From Nonomuraea soli (GTDB taxonomy: Bacteria; Actinomycetota; Actinomycetes; Streptosporangiales; Streptosporangiaceae), in contig NZ_JACDUR010000009.1 in assembly GCF_013761175.1 (NCBI RefSeq), positions 248,001 through 312,000 of the forward strand: 64,000 bases of DNA, written 5' to 3'. The notes below the pieces were generated by a model. The model searched no databases. It was not told the origin of the DNA and saw only the letters and a program-made list of their open reading frames with translations. Shown in pieces: positions 35,822 to 44,685 of the stretch. Numbering within the stretch: position 1 is the stretch's first letter; each line of letters starts with the position of its first letter. The position numbers and the translations under genes are program-made.

Positions 35822-36948
35822 CATGTCCTCCCTTTCGACACCGGCATACCCTCGCGAAACCAGCGAATGCCCAGGGGCAGGGCAAACAATCCCAGCAGGG
35901 CCATGGCGTACGGCAGGCCGACGGCGGTGGTGAGACCGGCGACCAGCAGCGGGCTGACGACGAATCCCGCGTAGGAGACGGTCGAGACGGCCGAAACCAT
36001 GGTTCCGCGATGGTCGCCCTCGGCGGCCTTGCTGAGCAGCGCGGGAACCACCGGCCCGAGCGCCAGCCCGGTCAGGGCGAAGCCGGCGATGGACAGCCAC
36101 GGCACCGGCGCGAGCGCCGCCAGCACGATGCCGCCGCCCCCGCCCACGAAGGACAGCAGGTACAGGGGGCGCAGGCCGAGCCGGGGCATGGCCTGCACCG
36201 CGAGCCGCCCGGCGGTCAGGCAGAGCATGTACGCGGCGGGCGCCGTGCTCGACAGCAGGACGGGCGCGTGGCGGTGGTCCTCGAGCAGGACGACCGACCA
36301 CTGCTCGACGGAGTTCTCGATGATGAGCGCGCATCCGGCGATGCCTCCGAGCAGGAGGGCGGCCTGCCAGGCCCGGCCGTCGCCCGTCCGCTCCACGGCG
36401 GGCACCGGGCCGTCGCGCATCGGCAGCCGGGCGAGGGTGAGCGCCGACAGCAGGACGATGGCCGCGATCACGACGAGGGTCTGCTGGAGGCCGAGGCCCA
36501 GCTCGCGGGCGAACCCGGTGGCGGGCGCCGCGGCGATCACCGCCACCGGGAAGGCGGCGTGCACCGGCTGGAACAGGCGCCGGCCGCTCTCCCGCTCGGC
36601 ACGGCCGATGGTGAGGTTGAGCGCCACGTCGAGCGCGCCGCTGGTGACGCCGATGACCACGAGGACCACGCCCAGCCCGAAGGGGGTCTCGACCGTGCCG
36701 ATGGCCAGGATGCCCAGGGCGAAGCCCACGGTCGAGATCGCCAGCGCCGTGCGTTCCCTGCCTCTGGCCAGCCGCCCGGTGAGCGCCATCGCGGGGATCG
36801 CGCCGAGCGGCACGGCGGTCAGGGCGAGGCCGAGCCCGGCGGTCGTGGTGCCGAGATCCGCCTTCACGAGCGGAAGCAGGGCTGACCACGACCCCCAGAA
36901 GACTCCCCAGGCGGCGCAGACCAGGATTAACGGCATGGGGTCGATCAT
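35821..36948 (-). CDS. MFS transporter
   Basis: 375 aa with about 12 membrane segments. The N-terminal segment ILVCAAWGVFWGSWSALLPL and the sequence GRLARGRERTALAISTVGFA place it in the major facilitator superfamily, distant from the DHA2 exporter at 29.5 kb. Substrate unknown. Its start overlaps the secreted-protein stop by four bases and its stop overlaps the zinc-ribbon start, so it is translated in a chain. Confidence 0.88.
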   Translation of the reverse strand: MIDPMPLILVCAAWGVFWGSWSALLPLVKADLGTTTAGLGLALTAVPLGAIPAMALTGRLARGRERTALAISTVGFALGILAIGTVETPFGLGVVLVVIGVTSGALDVALNLTIGRAERESGRRLFQPVHAAFPVAVIAAAPATGFARELGLGLQQTLVVIAAIVLLSALTLARLPMRDGPVPAVERTGDGRAWQAALLLGGIAGCALIIENSVEQWSVVLLEDHRHAPVLLSSTAPAAYMLCLTAGRLAVQAMPRLGLRPLYLLSFVGGGGGIVLAALAPVPWLSIAGFALTGLALGPVVPALLSKAAEGDHRGTMVSAVSTVSYAGFVVSPLLVAGLTTAVGLPYAMALLGLFALPLGIRWFREGMPVSKGRT

Positions 36949-37385
36949 GCCTTACGGGACTGGGCCTGCCCCCGCTTGGTCCAGCCGCCGTCCGGCTTGA
37001 TGTAGCCCTTGGCGAACCACTTCTTGAACTGCCGCGAGGCGATCAGCGAGTCGTCGGCGTACTCGATCTTGTTCGGGTCGTAGAGCCCCAGCCTCCGGTA
37101 GGCGAGCAGCTGGCCGTGGGCGGTGAGCTCGGTCCGCGCCGCCGGCGTGTGGCCGTTGACGAGCCCCAGCCACGCGACGCCCTTGCGGGTCAGCCCGCCG
37201 GAGGCGTCGATGATGCCGTAGCGGCAGAAGAACCGGTTCTGCTTGCGCGCGACCGCCGGATCGGAGGGGTACTCGATCCTGTTGTGGTCGAGACGGCAGC
37301 CGGATGCCGATGCCGGGGTGGCGAGCACCGTCCCGGCCGTGAGCAGCGTACTTGTGATCGCCGTGAGGGCGAGAGCCTTTCGCAT
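36945..37385 (-). CDS. Secreted small protein with two internal repeats
   Basis: 146 aa with a signal peptide ending near ASAS (residues about 25-29). The mature part contains two related units of about 36 residues: RIEYPSDPAVARKQNRFF with ASGGLTRKG, and KIEYADDSLIASRQFKKWF with PDGGWTKRG. Three cysteines are present (in the signal-proximal CRLDH, in FFCRYG and none in repeat 2), so the disulphide pattern is incomplete. The function is not recognised. The repeats look like a peptidoglycan- or ligand-binding fold duplicated in tandem. Confidence 0.7.
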   Translation of the reverse strand: MRKALALTAITSTLLTAGTVLATPASASGCRLDHNRIEYPSDPAVARKQNRFFCRYGIIDASGGLTRKGVAWLGLVNGHTPAARTELTAHGQLLAYRRLGLYDPNKIEYADDSLIASRQFKKWFAKGYIKPDGGWTKRGQAQSRKA

Positions 37386-37717
37386 GGGGTCACCGTCGCA
37401 CCCGCGTCCGGCGATGAGCCCGCAGCCACTCCACGGCTGTGTAACAAAAGACGGTAATCGTAGAAATACGTTGAGCGAGCATCGCAGCCCTGATTAAGTA
37501 GCCACCATTCGCCAGCTACACGGCAAGGGGGGGCAAGACCCATGAGGCGCATCAGGATCGTCAAGACGCCCGTCAAACAGCGACCGACCCGCGATACTGC
37601 CCTTGACCTGCGCTCGCCGTCAGGTCGACGCCTGCCGTACTAGGGTTAACGCTGACCTTACGGCAACTGGGGTAGATAGACTCTTAGTAACAAAAGCATC
37701 ACGTCGGGGGGCTGGGC
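37386..37717. other. AT-richer intergenic gap with a candidate 33-aa ORF
   Basis: This 332-bp gap between the secreted protein and a small forward ORF is AT-richer than its surroundings (for example 37440-37500). No tRNA, hairpin terminator or known riboswitch is evident. One short ORF with a G-rich sequence upstream of its ATG lies inside (see 37542-37643). Confidence 0.6.
37542..37643 (+). CDS. Candidate small basic ORF (33 aa)
   Basis: The ORF starts MRRIRIVKTPVKQRPTRD and is arginine-rich. GGGGGGG at 37527-37533 lies eight bases before the ATG. No homologue is known to me, and a chance ORF of this size is possible. It lies 74 bp upstream of another small ORF on the same strand. Confidence 0.3.
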   Translation: MRRIRIVKTPVKQRPTRDTALDLRSPSGRRLPY

Positions 37718-37888
37718 ATGGAGAGGCTTGTGGTGGTGCCACCACGTGTCGCGCGACACAAGGTTCGCGACATCCAGGCGGAAGAGCGCACCGCGACCTC
37801 CCAGCCCGATCCCAAGGTCGTCGATCTGAGCGCCTACAGCGGGCGCAACGTGATCCCCTTCCCCGACGGGCCGACGCCCGCCGCCTGA
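37718..37888 (+). CDS. Small protein of unknown function (56 aa)
   Basis: The product begins MERLVVVPPRVARHKVRD and ends RNVIPFPDGPTPAA. A G-rich stretch (GGGGGGCTGGGC) precedes the ATG. The ORF shows the codon bias of a real gene, with mostly G/C third positions. No domain is recognised. It is convergent with the PPOX gene 38 bp away. Confidence 0.5.
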   Translation: MERLVVVPPRVARHKVRDIQAEERTATSQPDPKVVDLSAYSGRNVIPFPDGPTPAA

Positions 37889-37926
37889 GGTCGTCCCTCG
37901 GTACGGCAGGCGTACGGCACGCGCGA

Positions 37927-38550
37927 TCATGCCTGGTAGAGCTTCTTGTTGTAGACCTCGGCCGAGTAGTAGTGCTCGAGCGCCTCCAGCGATTCGCCGG
38001 TCGGCTGCAGCTCGTTGGTCAGCTTGGCGTGCGTGGGCAGGGTGTCGCCCCACGTCTCCGGCTTCCAGATCGACGAGCGGATCATGGCCTTGCCACAGTG
38101 CAGGAAGATCTGCTCGATCTCCACCACCAGCGCCAGATGCGGACGGTGGCCCTTGACGATCAGCTCGTCGAAGAAGAAGGCGTCGCGCACGAGGCGGGCG
38201 CGCCCGTTGATGCGCAGCGTCTCGTTGCGCCCGGGGATCATGTAGATGAGCCCGACGTGCGGGTTGGAGAGCACGTTGAGCCAGCCGTCGGCGCGCCTGT
38301 TGCCGGGACGGTCGGGGATGGCGATCGTCGTGTCGTCGATCACGTAGGTGAAGCCCGCCGGGTCGCCCTTGGGCGAGACGTCGCAGTTGCCGTCGGCGTC
38401 GGACGTGGCGATGAGGCAGAACGGCGCGTTGGCCAGCCACTCGCGGTCACGCGGGTGCAGCTTGACGCGCTCCTTGGCGGCGGCGCGGGGCATGACCTCG
38501 CCCAAGAGGTCTCGGAGTTCTTCTGCGGATTCAATCTCCACCCAGGTCAT
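37927..38550 (-). CDS. Pyridoxamine-phosphate-oxidase-fold flavoprotein
   Basis: 207 aa. GAGGA lies six bases before the ATG. The split-barrel motifs NAPFCLIATSDADGNCDVSP and VLSNPHVGLIYMIPGRNETL, then the C-terminal WKPETWGDTLPTHAKL, match the MSMEG_1061-type PPOX-like flavoproteins. These bind FMN or F420 and may reduce small molecules. True PdxH activity is unlikely because the Pdx-specific C-terminus is missing. The substrate is unknown. Confidence 0.87.
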   Translation of the reverse strand: MTWVEIESAEELRDLLGEVMPRAAAKERVKLHPRDREWLANAPFCLIATSDADGNCDVSPKGDPAGFTYVIDDTTIAIPDRPGNRRADGWLNVLSNPHVGLIYMIPGRNETLRINGRARLVRDAFFFDELIVKGHRPHLALVVEIEQIFLHCGKAMIRSSIWKPETWGDTLPTHAKLTNELQPTGESLEALEHYYSAEVYNKKLYQA

Positions 38551-38602
38551 GAAAAATCCTCTTCTGTAGGGGTAGCCCCCATTGTCGAGGAAAGCGGGGC
38601 GC

Positions 38603-39697
38603 TCACCAGCACCGGGTGGCGGCCATCACCGCCAGCAACGCGTCACGCTCGGCCGTGAACACCGTGACGGGCATGCCTTCCCGTTCGGCACGCTCGTGCA
38701 GCATGACCAGTTCCGTGGCGGCCTGCTGGTAGTCGGCCATCGCCCTGCCGTACCCCTTGCTCTTGGCCCAGGCGCGCGCCCGGCGGCGGGCGGGCAGCGA
38801 GCCGAGCATGGCCTGGTCCTGCGGTGAGACCAGCCCGGTGCCCTGGTAGCCGGGCAGGTAGCGGCCCATGCGCGCGACCAGGGCCCGGCGCTCGCGCACG
38901 GTCACCGTGACCAGCCCCACGATGGCCAGCAGGAGCACGCCGTAGACGGCGGCCAGGCCGGGCAGGGAGCCGAGCGTGGCCATGGCGTTCCACGCGCCGT
39001 GCAGCAGGATCGCGCCCAGGTAGCCGAGCGGGATCGCCGCCCGCCGCATCGGCGTGCGCCGGGTCGCGGCGTAGGCGACCCCGATGCCGATCATCGAGGT
39101 GTAGACCGGATGACCCAGCGGGGCGATGATCCCGCGCACGATGAACAGGCCGACGGCGCCTTCCGCCCCGTTCTCCGTGTAGGCGTTCAGGTAGTAGCCG
39201 ACGTTCTCCACCGCCGCGAAGCCGAGCCCGGACATCGACGCGTAGATGATGCCGTCGGTCAGCCCGTGCACCTCGCGGCGGCGGCGCAGCATGAGCGGGA
39301 GCAGCACCAGGCCCTTGAGCGCCTCCTCGATGACCGGGGCCATCACGATCGCGCTCAGCCCGTCGAGCGCGACCTCGGGGCCCGCCACGTTCTGGATCAG
39401 GCCCTCGCTCACGCCGTGCACGAGCAGGGTCAGCACCACCGCCACGCCGCCGCCCCACGCGAAGGCGTAGATCAGGTTGAGCCTTGGTTCCGGCTCCAGC
39501 CGGTCGAGGGCGAGCACCGCCGCCAGCAGCACCGGCAGCGGTGCGACGCCGAGCAGGAGCGACAGGCCGAAACCCACCGTGCCGCCGGACAGCAGCAGGC
39601 CCGCCAGGACCAGCGCCATGCACAGGCTCGACAGCACCAGCGCGACGATCAGCCCGATGGCCGGGCGGGGAGGCAGGACCGGCGGGCGGTGGATCAA
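38603..39697 (-). CDS. PrsW-family intramembrane metalloprotease
   Basis: 364 aa from a TTG at 39697 with AAAGG seven bases upstream. Eight or more membrane segments are visible. Family residues are Glu124-Glu125 (PVIEEALKGL), Glu164 (AAVENVGYY), His196 (PLGHPVYT) and His233 (HGAWNA). PrsW proteases cut membrane or signalling proteins such as anti-sigma factors. No anti-sigma partner is next to it. The amidohydrolase is the preceding gene, 18 bp upstream on the same strand. Confidence 0.9.
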   Translation of the reverse strand: MIHRPPVLPPRPAIGLIVALVLSSLCMALVLAGLLLSGGTVGFGLSLLLGVAPLPVLLAAVLALDRLEPEPRLNLIYAFAWGGGVAVVLTLLVHGVSEGLIQNVAGPEVALDGLSAIVMAPVIEEALKGLVLLPLMLRRRREVHGLTDGIIYASMSGLGFAAVENVGYYLNAYTENGAEGAVGLFIVRGIIAPLGHPVYTSMIGIGVAYAATRRTPMRRAAIPLGYLGAILLHGAWNAMATLGSLPGLAAVYGVLLLAIVGLVTVTVRERRALVARMGRYLPGYQGTGLVSPQDQAMLGSLPARRRARAWAKSKGYGRAMADYQQAATELVMLHERAEREGMPVTVFTAERDALLAVMAATRCW

Positions 39698-39715
39698 CGG
39701 CGTGCCTTTCTGCGG

Positions 39716-40900
39716 CTAACGGGCCTCGCTGTAGAAGGGGTCGGCGACGACGCCGCCATGCTCACCGTAGGTGTAGACCTCGCGCCCGTTCACGAAAACC
39801 CGCAACGCGCGGCTGAAGACGTCGAGCGGATCGCCCGACCAGATGACCACGTCGCCGTCGAGGCCCGGCGTGAGCGAGCCCACCCGGTCGTCGAGCCCCA
39901 TGATCCTGGCCGGGTTGACGGTGATCGAGCGCAGGGCCTCGTCGCGGTCGAGTCCTTCCTTGACCGCGAGCGTGGCCTGGTGGACGAGGAAGTTGATCGG
40001 CACCACCGGGTGGTCGGTGGTGATCGCGATGCGCACGCCCGCGCGCGCCAGGATGCCGGGGTTGCGCAGCGAGCGCTGGCGCAGCTCGACCTTGGAGCGC
40101 GTGGTGAACAGCGGGCCGATGATGACCGGGATGTCGCGCTCGGCCAGGATGTCGGCCAGCAGGTGGCCCTCGGTGCCGTGGTTGAGGATGAGCTTGTAGC
40201 CGAACTCGTCGGCCAGCCGGATCGCGGTGGCGATGTCGTCGGCGCGGTGGGCGTGCTGGCACCAGGGCAGCTCGCCGTCGAGCACCTTGACCAGGATCTC
40301 CATCGTGCCGTCCCGCTCCTTGCGGTCGGTGTTGGCCTTGTAGTCCTGGGCCTTGCGCAGCGCGTCGCGGATCACCGTGGCCACGCCCAGGCGGGTGCTC
40401 GGCAGCTTCTTCTGGTCGCCGTAGACCCGCTTGGGGTTCTCCCCCAGCGCGCTCTTGACGCTGACCGGCTGGCGGACCAGCATCTCGTCGACGGTGCGGC
40501 CCCAGCACTTGACCGCGACCGTCTGGCCGCCGATCGGGTTGCCGGAGCCCGGTTTGATCACGGCGGAGGTCACGCCGCCGGACAGGGCGTCGGCGAAGCC
40601 GATCTCCGCGGGGTTGATGCCGTCGAGGGCTCGCAGCCGGGCCCCGACCGGGTCGGTCATCTCGTTGGTGTCCTGACCGGCCCAGCCCTCGGCCTCCTCC
40701 CAGACACCCAGGTGGCCGTGGGCCTCGACGAAGCCGGGCAGCACCCACTGTCCGGACGCGTCGACGGTCTCCACGCCGTCGGGGACGGTCACGTCCGCGC
40801 CGACGGCGACGATCTTGCCTTCCTGGATGAGGACGGTCCCGTTCTCGATGGGTTCGCCATCGACGGGCACGACATAACCGCCAGTAATCGCCATATTCAT
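39716..40900 (-). CDS. Metal-dependent amidohydrolase (imidazolonepropionase-like)
   Basis: 394 aa. Metal ligands are visible: His61 and His63 (EAHGHLG), His216 and His218 (CQHAHRADD), His241 (LNHGTEGH) and Asp296 (ITTDHPV). The N-terminal beta sandwich (IENGTVLIQEGKIVAVGADV) is typical. It should hydrolyse a cyclic amide or peptide-like substrate. HutI identity is not supported because the histidine-pathway genes are absent. No strong ribosome-binding site is seen at the start. It is divergent from the SnoaL-like gene, and PrsW follows it. Confidence 0.88.
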   Translation of the reverse strand: MNMAITGGYVVPVDGEPIENGTVLIQEGKIVAVGADVTVPDGVETVDASGQWVLPGFVEAHGHLGVWEEAEGWAGQDTNEMTDPVGARLRALDGINPAEIGFADALSGGVTSAVIKPGSGNPIGGQTVAVKCWGRTVDEMLVRQPVSVKSALGENPKRVYGDQKKLPSTRLGVATVIRDALRKAQDYKANTDRKERDGTMEILVKVLDGELPWCQHAHRADDIATAIRLADEFGYKLILNHGTEGHLLADILAERDIPVIIGPLFTTRSKVELRQRSLRNPGILARAGVRIAITTDHPVVPINFLVHQATLAVKEGLDRDEALRSITVNPARIMGLDDRVGSLTPGLDGDVVIWSGDPLDVFSRALRVFVNGREVYTYGEHGGVVADPFYSEAR

Positions 40901-40935
40901 AGTGCGAACCTATCGTCACGGGGCAGGGGGATCCC

Positions 40936-41334
40936 ATGGACATCGACGACCTCTACCGTCGCTGGCTGCTGGAACTGTGGGCCGGCGACTTCGCCCTGGC
41001 CAAGGAACTGGTCACCGCCGACTTCGTCGGCCACTGGCCGGGCATGGACGTGCACGGCCCCGACGGACTGGCCGAGGCGCTCCGGCAGGGCCACGCGCCC
41101 TTCTCCGGCGTCGTGGTCACGCTGGACGTCGGGCCGATCGTCGACCGCGACCTGGTCGCCGCCCGGTGGACCTTCAGCGGCTCCTACCGGGGCGGCCTGC
41201 CCGGCACGAGCGCGCCGGCCGGAACCGCGGTCTCCTTCAGCGGCCATGATCTGCTCAGGGTCTCGGGCGACCGTTTCGCGGAGTACTGGGTGGTCTCCGA
41301 CACCGAAGGCATGTCGCGACAGCTCGGACTTTAA
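40936..41334 (+). CDS. SnoaL/NTF2-like protein
   Basis: 132 aa. The cone-shaped NTF2 fold is suggested by YRRWLLELWAGDFALAKELV at the start, ADFVGHW and a late FSGHDLLRVSGDRFAEYWVV strand pair. Many such proteins are polyketide-cyclase-like, ester-cyclase-like or ligand-binding; function is not assigned. It shares the 35-bp divergent gap with the amidohydrolase. Confidence 0.82.
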   Translation: MDIDDLYRRWLLELWAGDFALAKELVTADFVGHWPGMDVHGPDGLAEALRQGHAPFSGVVVTLDVGPIVDRDLVAARWTFSGSYRGGLPGTSAPAGTAVSFSGHDLLRVSGDRFAEYWVVSDTEGMSRQLGL

Positions 41335-41369
41335 GCGGATGTCAGGCGTGGCGATGTAGAACAGTCCCC

Positions 41370-42188
41370 ATGCCGCGAGTCGATCTGAAGGCCGGTGCCG
41401 TCGACTATCTCGACACCGGTGGCGACGGCCCCGTGCTGGTGCTGCTGCACGGCCTGGTCACCGACGCCTCCCTCTGGCGGCACGTGGTCGCCGGCCTGCG
41501 GGCCGACTACCGGTGCGTCGTGCCCACGCTGCCGCTCGGCTCCCACCGCCAGGCCATGCGGCACGGCGCCGACCTGACCCTCGGCGGCCAGGCCCGCCTG
41601 GTGGCCGAGTTCATGGACACCCTGGGCCTGCGCGGGGCCACCGTGGCGCAGAACGGCGCCGCCGTCGCCGTGGCGCTGGCGACCCTGCGGCCCGATCTGG
41701 TCTCCCGCCTGGTGCTCATCGCGTGCGAGGCGTTCGGCCATCACCCGTACGGCAGGGCGCTGGCGAGGATCCCCGGCGGGCTGAACCTCGCCTTCCGGCT
41801 GCTGCGGGTGCGGCCGTTACGACGGCTCCCGCCGTTCGGGCTGATGTCGATGCGGGTGCCACACGGGGTCTCCGACGGCTGGCTCCGCCCGCTGTGGCAC
41901 GACCGGGAGGTACGGCGGGACCTGCGGGCCTACCTCCTGGCGGCGACGAACCGGCAGCTGGCCGAGGCCACCGGACGGCTGCGGTCGTTCACCGGGCCCG
42001 CCCTGGTGGTGTGGGCGACCGAGGACCGGCTCATCCCGGCCGGGCACGGCGAGCGGCTGACCGCCCTGCTGCCCGACGCGCGGCTGGTGGAGATCGGCGA
42101 CAGCTACACGCTCATCCCCGAGGACCAGCCCAGGATCCTGTGCTCGGCGCTGCGGCGCTTCCTGGAGCCGTTCAGGGACGAGGCATGA
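41370..42188 (+). CDS. Alpha/beta hydrolase-fold protein lacking a normal nucleophile
   Basis: 272 aa. The fold is clear (VLLHGLVTDASLWRHVVAGL near the start, VVWATEDRLIPAGHGERL near residues 210-230). The nucleophile elbow should read GxSxG or GxDxGG. Here it reads VAQNGAAVA with Asn95 in the nucleophile slot. The C-terminal region has GDSYTLIPEDQP where a catalytic His would be expected. It may be a non-catalytic binding protein or have altered chemistry. It overlaps the convergent acylase-GNAT gene by 17 bases. Confidence 0.82.
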   Translation: MPRVDLKAGAVDYLDTGGDGPVLVLLHGLVTDASLWRHVVAGLRADYRCVVPTLPLGSHRQAMRHGADLTLGGQARLVAEFMDTLGLRGATVAQNGAAVAVALATLRPDLVSRLVLIACEAFGHHPYGRALARIPGGLNLAFRLLRVRPLRRLPPFGLMSMRVPHGVSDGWLRPLWHDREVRRDLRAYLLAATNRQLAEATGRLRSFTGPALVVWATEDRLIPAGHGERLTALLPDARLVEIGDSYTLIPEDQPRILCSALRRFLEPFRDEA

Positions 42189-44685
42189 ACAGCAGCCGCG
42201 CCCGCTTCCATCCCAGGTCGATCTCCTGGGCGGGCTCGAAGCCCATGCGCACCAGCCGGTCGATCGCCTTCTGGTTGCGCGCGTCGGGTTCGGCGACCAG
42301 CCGCGCGCGTCCCGGCTGCGCCCACACGTAGTCGAGGAAGGCCGACAGCAGCACGCCGGTGTATCCGGGCTCGGGCGCGCCGGAGGGCGGGCCGATCATC
42401 AGGTGGATGCCGAAGTCGCCGGGCCGTACGTCGTAGCACTCGCCGACCGGGTCGTGCAGGGGCTCGTAGGTCTGGAAGAGCGCCACCGGCCTGCCGTCGC
42501 GTTCCACGAGGTAGGCGTGGTGGGTGGGCAGGCCGTCGAGGTGCTCGTAGATCTCCAGCACGTCGTCGCGGGCGTGCTCCAGCATGCCCCAGAACCTGGC
42601 GCGCTCCTGGGTGACCCATGCGTGCAGGACGTCGAGGTCGGCGGCGGGATCGACGGGGCGGATCCGGACGGCGCCGAAGCCGTCGACCAGCCGCTCGTAC
42701 ACGCGGGCGGGCTCCAGGACGGGGATGAGGTCGCCGCTCACCCAGAGCGGCAGCTGGTCGCGGTGATGCCGGTCGCCGCCCAGGCCCGAGGCGCCCAGGG
42801 GGACGATCCAGCGGCTGTCCTCGCGCCTGGCCAGGTCCCAGACGTAGCGGGCCGAGGGCCCGCGCGAGCACACGTCGGTCAGGCCGGGGACGCTGGTGGT
42901 GGCCAGCACGCAGTCGTGGTCGCCCGAGAGGCCCGGCCACGGGTCGCCGCCGGGCAGGGTCTGCCAGGGGGCCAGGCGGTGCAGGTGTCCCCACGCGTGG
43001 TCGGGGAGCGGCTCGCCCAGGGCCTCGCGCAGGAGGCCGGGCAGGTCGGCGATGAGGTCGCTGCCGAGGAGCGCGGTGAGGCCGTGGGCGACCCGCACCA
43101 CCGGGTCCAGCCAGGGCAGGAAGACCTCGGGGTAGGGCATGGGCTCGCGCAAGGGGGCCAGGGCGGGGTGCGCGGCGATCCTCCGGACCACGGCGGAGCG
43201 CACGGCGGCGAAGGCCGCCGCGTCGGTGCTGCCCGCGTCCATGCGCCGGTCCCAGGCGAGCAGGCGGTCACGCAGGGCGGCCCGCTCCTCGTCGAGGTCT
43301 TCGAGGGCGGCCAGCCGGTCGAGCAGGGGGGCCGCGGCGGCCAGATGGGTGTCCATGTGGATCGCCGCCATCTCCTGCGGCTTCCAGTCGTCGCGATCGC
43401 CGAGCAACTCGCGGATGCGGTCGGCGCGGTACGGCGGGGCGAACTCGGCGCCGAGCGGGGCGGCCAGGCCCTTCTCGTTGGCCATCACGGTGATGCCGGT
43501 GACCTCGGCGCGCGGAGAGTCGTGCCAGCCCCGCCAGACGTGCTGCTCGTCCCATGCCGGGACGGGCCGCAGGAGGTTGTCGTCGTGGCGGAGCGGGACG
43601 GCGCCGGCGACGCGGTGGAGCGTGGCCCCGGTGTCGTCGGCGGCCAGGACGACGTTGACGGGCTCGGCCCAGAGGTCGAAGGCGCGGTCGACGTCGGCGA
43701 CGGTGGCGGCGCGCAGCAGCCGGGGCAGGGCCGCGAAGCCGAGGTCGTGGCGCACCCGGGCGGGGTAGCGCAGGCTCATCGGCTCCTGGCCCCCGATGAC
43801 GATCGGTCCCCGGTCGGTCTCGACGATCTTCACCCGCGCCGGCGCCGCGCCCGCCACCTCGACCGTCTCGGTGTGGACGGACGCCGGGCGCCAGCCGTCC
43901 GGCCCGAGCGCCTCGATCGTGCCCTGCCGCTCACGCAGCCGCTCCCGATACAAGTCCTGGTAGTCGGCCATCGCATTGGTGATCGCCCAGGCGACCGAGC
44001 CCGCGTGCCCGAAGTGGGCGATGCCCGGCACCCCGGGCACCGCCAGACCGACGACGTCGACGCCCGGACACGACAGCCGTATCTGCTGGTAGATGCCCGG
44101 GTTCTCGATGTGGCGATGCGGATCGCCCGCGACGATCGCCGCTCCGCTCGCCGTGAGGCGGCCGGGGATCAGCCACCCGTTGCTTCCTGATGAGCCGGGA
44201 GCGTCGGCGGCGAAGAGCGGCGCCGCGCCCGGCCCGAGCCGCCGCTCGACCTCGCCGCGCCACAGCTTGCCGGGCAGCCCGGTGAAGAGCAGGTGGTGCG
44301 ACAACCACACCGCCAGCGGGGTCCACGCCTCCCATCGCCCCGGCGTGATCCCCACCCGCGCGAACTCGGGGGCCTCCTGGGCTTCGAGCCCGGCGTTCAC
44401 CCCGTCGGCGTAGGCGCCGGTCCACCGCGCGGTGTCCTCGTCGAGCGCCTCGAAGCACCTGCGCGCCGTGTCGGCGATGCGCGCCTGGCGCGCGAAGCGG
44501 TCCCACGGCAGGTGATCGGGTCCGAGGAAGGCGGCGCTGGTGCCCTGGGAGCGATGGCGTTCGACCTCCAGCTGCCAGGCACGGTCCCTTGCGGTCACCC
44601 AGCCCTGGGCACGCGCCAGCTCGTCGAAGCCGGCCGCCCGGACACTGGGAATGCCCCATTCGTCGCGGAAGATCTCGTCGGTCAT
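42172..44685 (-). CDS. Penicillin-acylase / DesC-like GNAT acetyltransferase fusion
   Basis: 837 aa from the ATG at 44685; a GTG one codon upstream is an alternative. Residues 1 to about 660 are a penicillin-amidase-type Ntn hydrolase. The expected self-cleavage site and nucleophile is the Ser in SGSNGWLIPG (about 168), followed by the family AGDPH near 187-191. Residues about 665-837 form a GNAT domain of the hydroxylysine/hydroxycadaverine acyltransferase type (HAWVTQERARFWGML, VAEPDARNQKAIDRLVRMGF), similar to desC nearby. It is divergent from desA. As I recall, separate penicillin-amidase (DesG) and acyltransferase (DesH) genes have been linked to aryl-ferrioxamines in some Streptomyces; here they appear fused. 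Confidence 0.85.
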   Translation of the reverse strand: MTDEIFRDEWGIPSVRAAGFDELARAQGWVTARDRAWQLEVERHRSQGTSAAFLGPDHLPWDRFARQARIADTARRCFEALDEDTARWTGAYADGVNAGLEAQEAPEFARVGITPGRWEAWTPLAVWLSHHLLFTGLPGKLWRGEVERRLGPGAAPLFAADAPGSSGSNGWLIPGRLTASGAAIVAGDPHRHIENPGIYQQIRLSCPGVDVVGLAVPGVPGIAHFGHAGSVAWAITNAMADYQDLYRERLRERQGTIEALGPDGWRPASVHTETVEVAGAAPARVKIVETDRGPIVIGGQEPMSLRYPARVRHDLGFAALPRLLRAATVADVDRAFDLWAEPVNVVLAADDTGATLHRVAGAVPLRHDDNLLRPVPAWDEQHVWRGWHDSPRAEVTGITVMANEKGLAAPLGAEFAPPYRADRIRELLGDRDDWKPQEMAAIHMDTHLAAAAPLLDRLAALEDLDEERAALRDRLLAWDRRMDAGSTDAAAFAAVRSAVVRRIAAHPALAPLREPMPYPEVFLPWLDPVVRVAHGLTALLGSDLIADLPGLLREALGEPLPDHAWGHLHRLAPWQTLPGGDPWPGLSGDHDCVLATTSVPGLTDVCSRGPSARYVWDLARREDSRWIVPLGASGLGGDRHHRDQLPLWVSGDLIPVLEPARVYERLVDGFGAVRIRPVDPAADLDVLHAWVTQERARFWGMLEHARDDVLEIYEHLDGLPTHHAYLVERDGRPVALFQTYEPLHDPVGECYDVRPGDFGIHLMIGPPSGAPEPGYTGVLLSAFLDYVWAQPGRARLVAEPDARNQKAIDRLVRMGFEPAQEIDLGWKRARLLFMPRP

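Noticed and set aside
37652..37682. Possible promoter (CTGACC ... TAGACT) before the 56-aa ORF
   Set aside because: Spacing is long (19 bases) and the -35 match weak; not enough to list as a feature.
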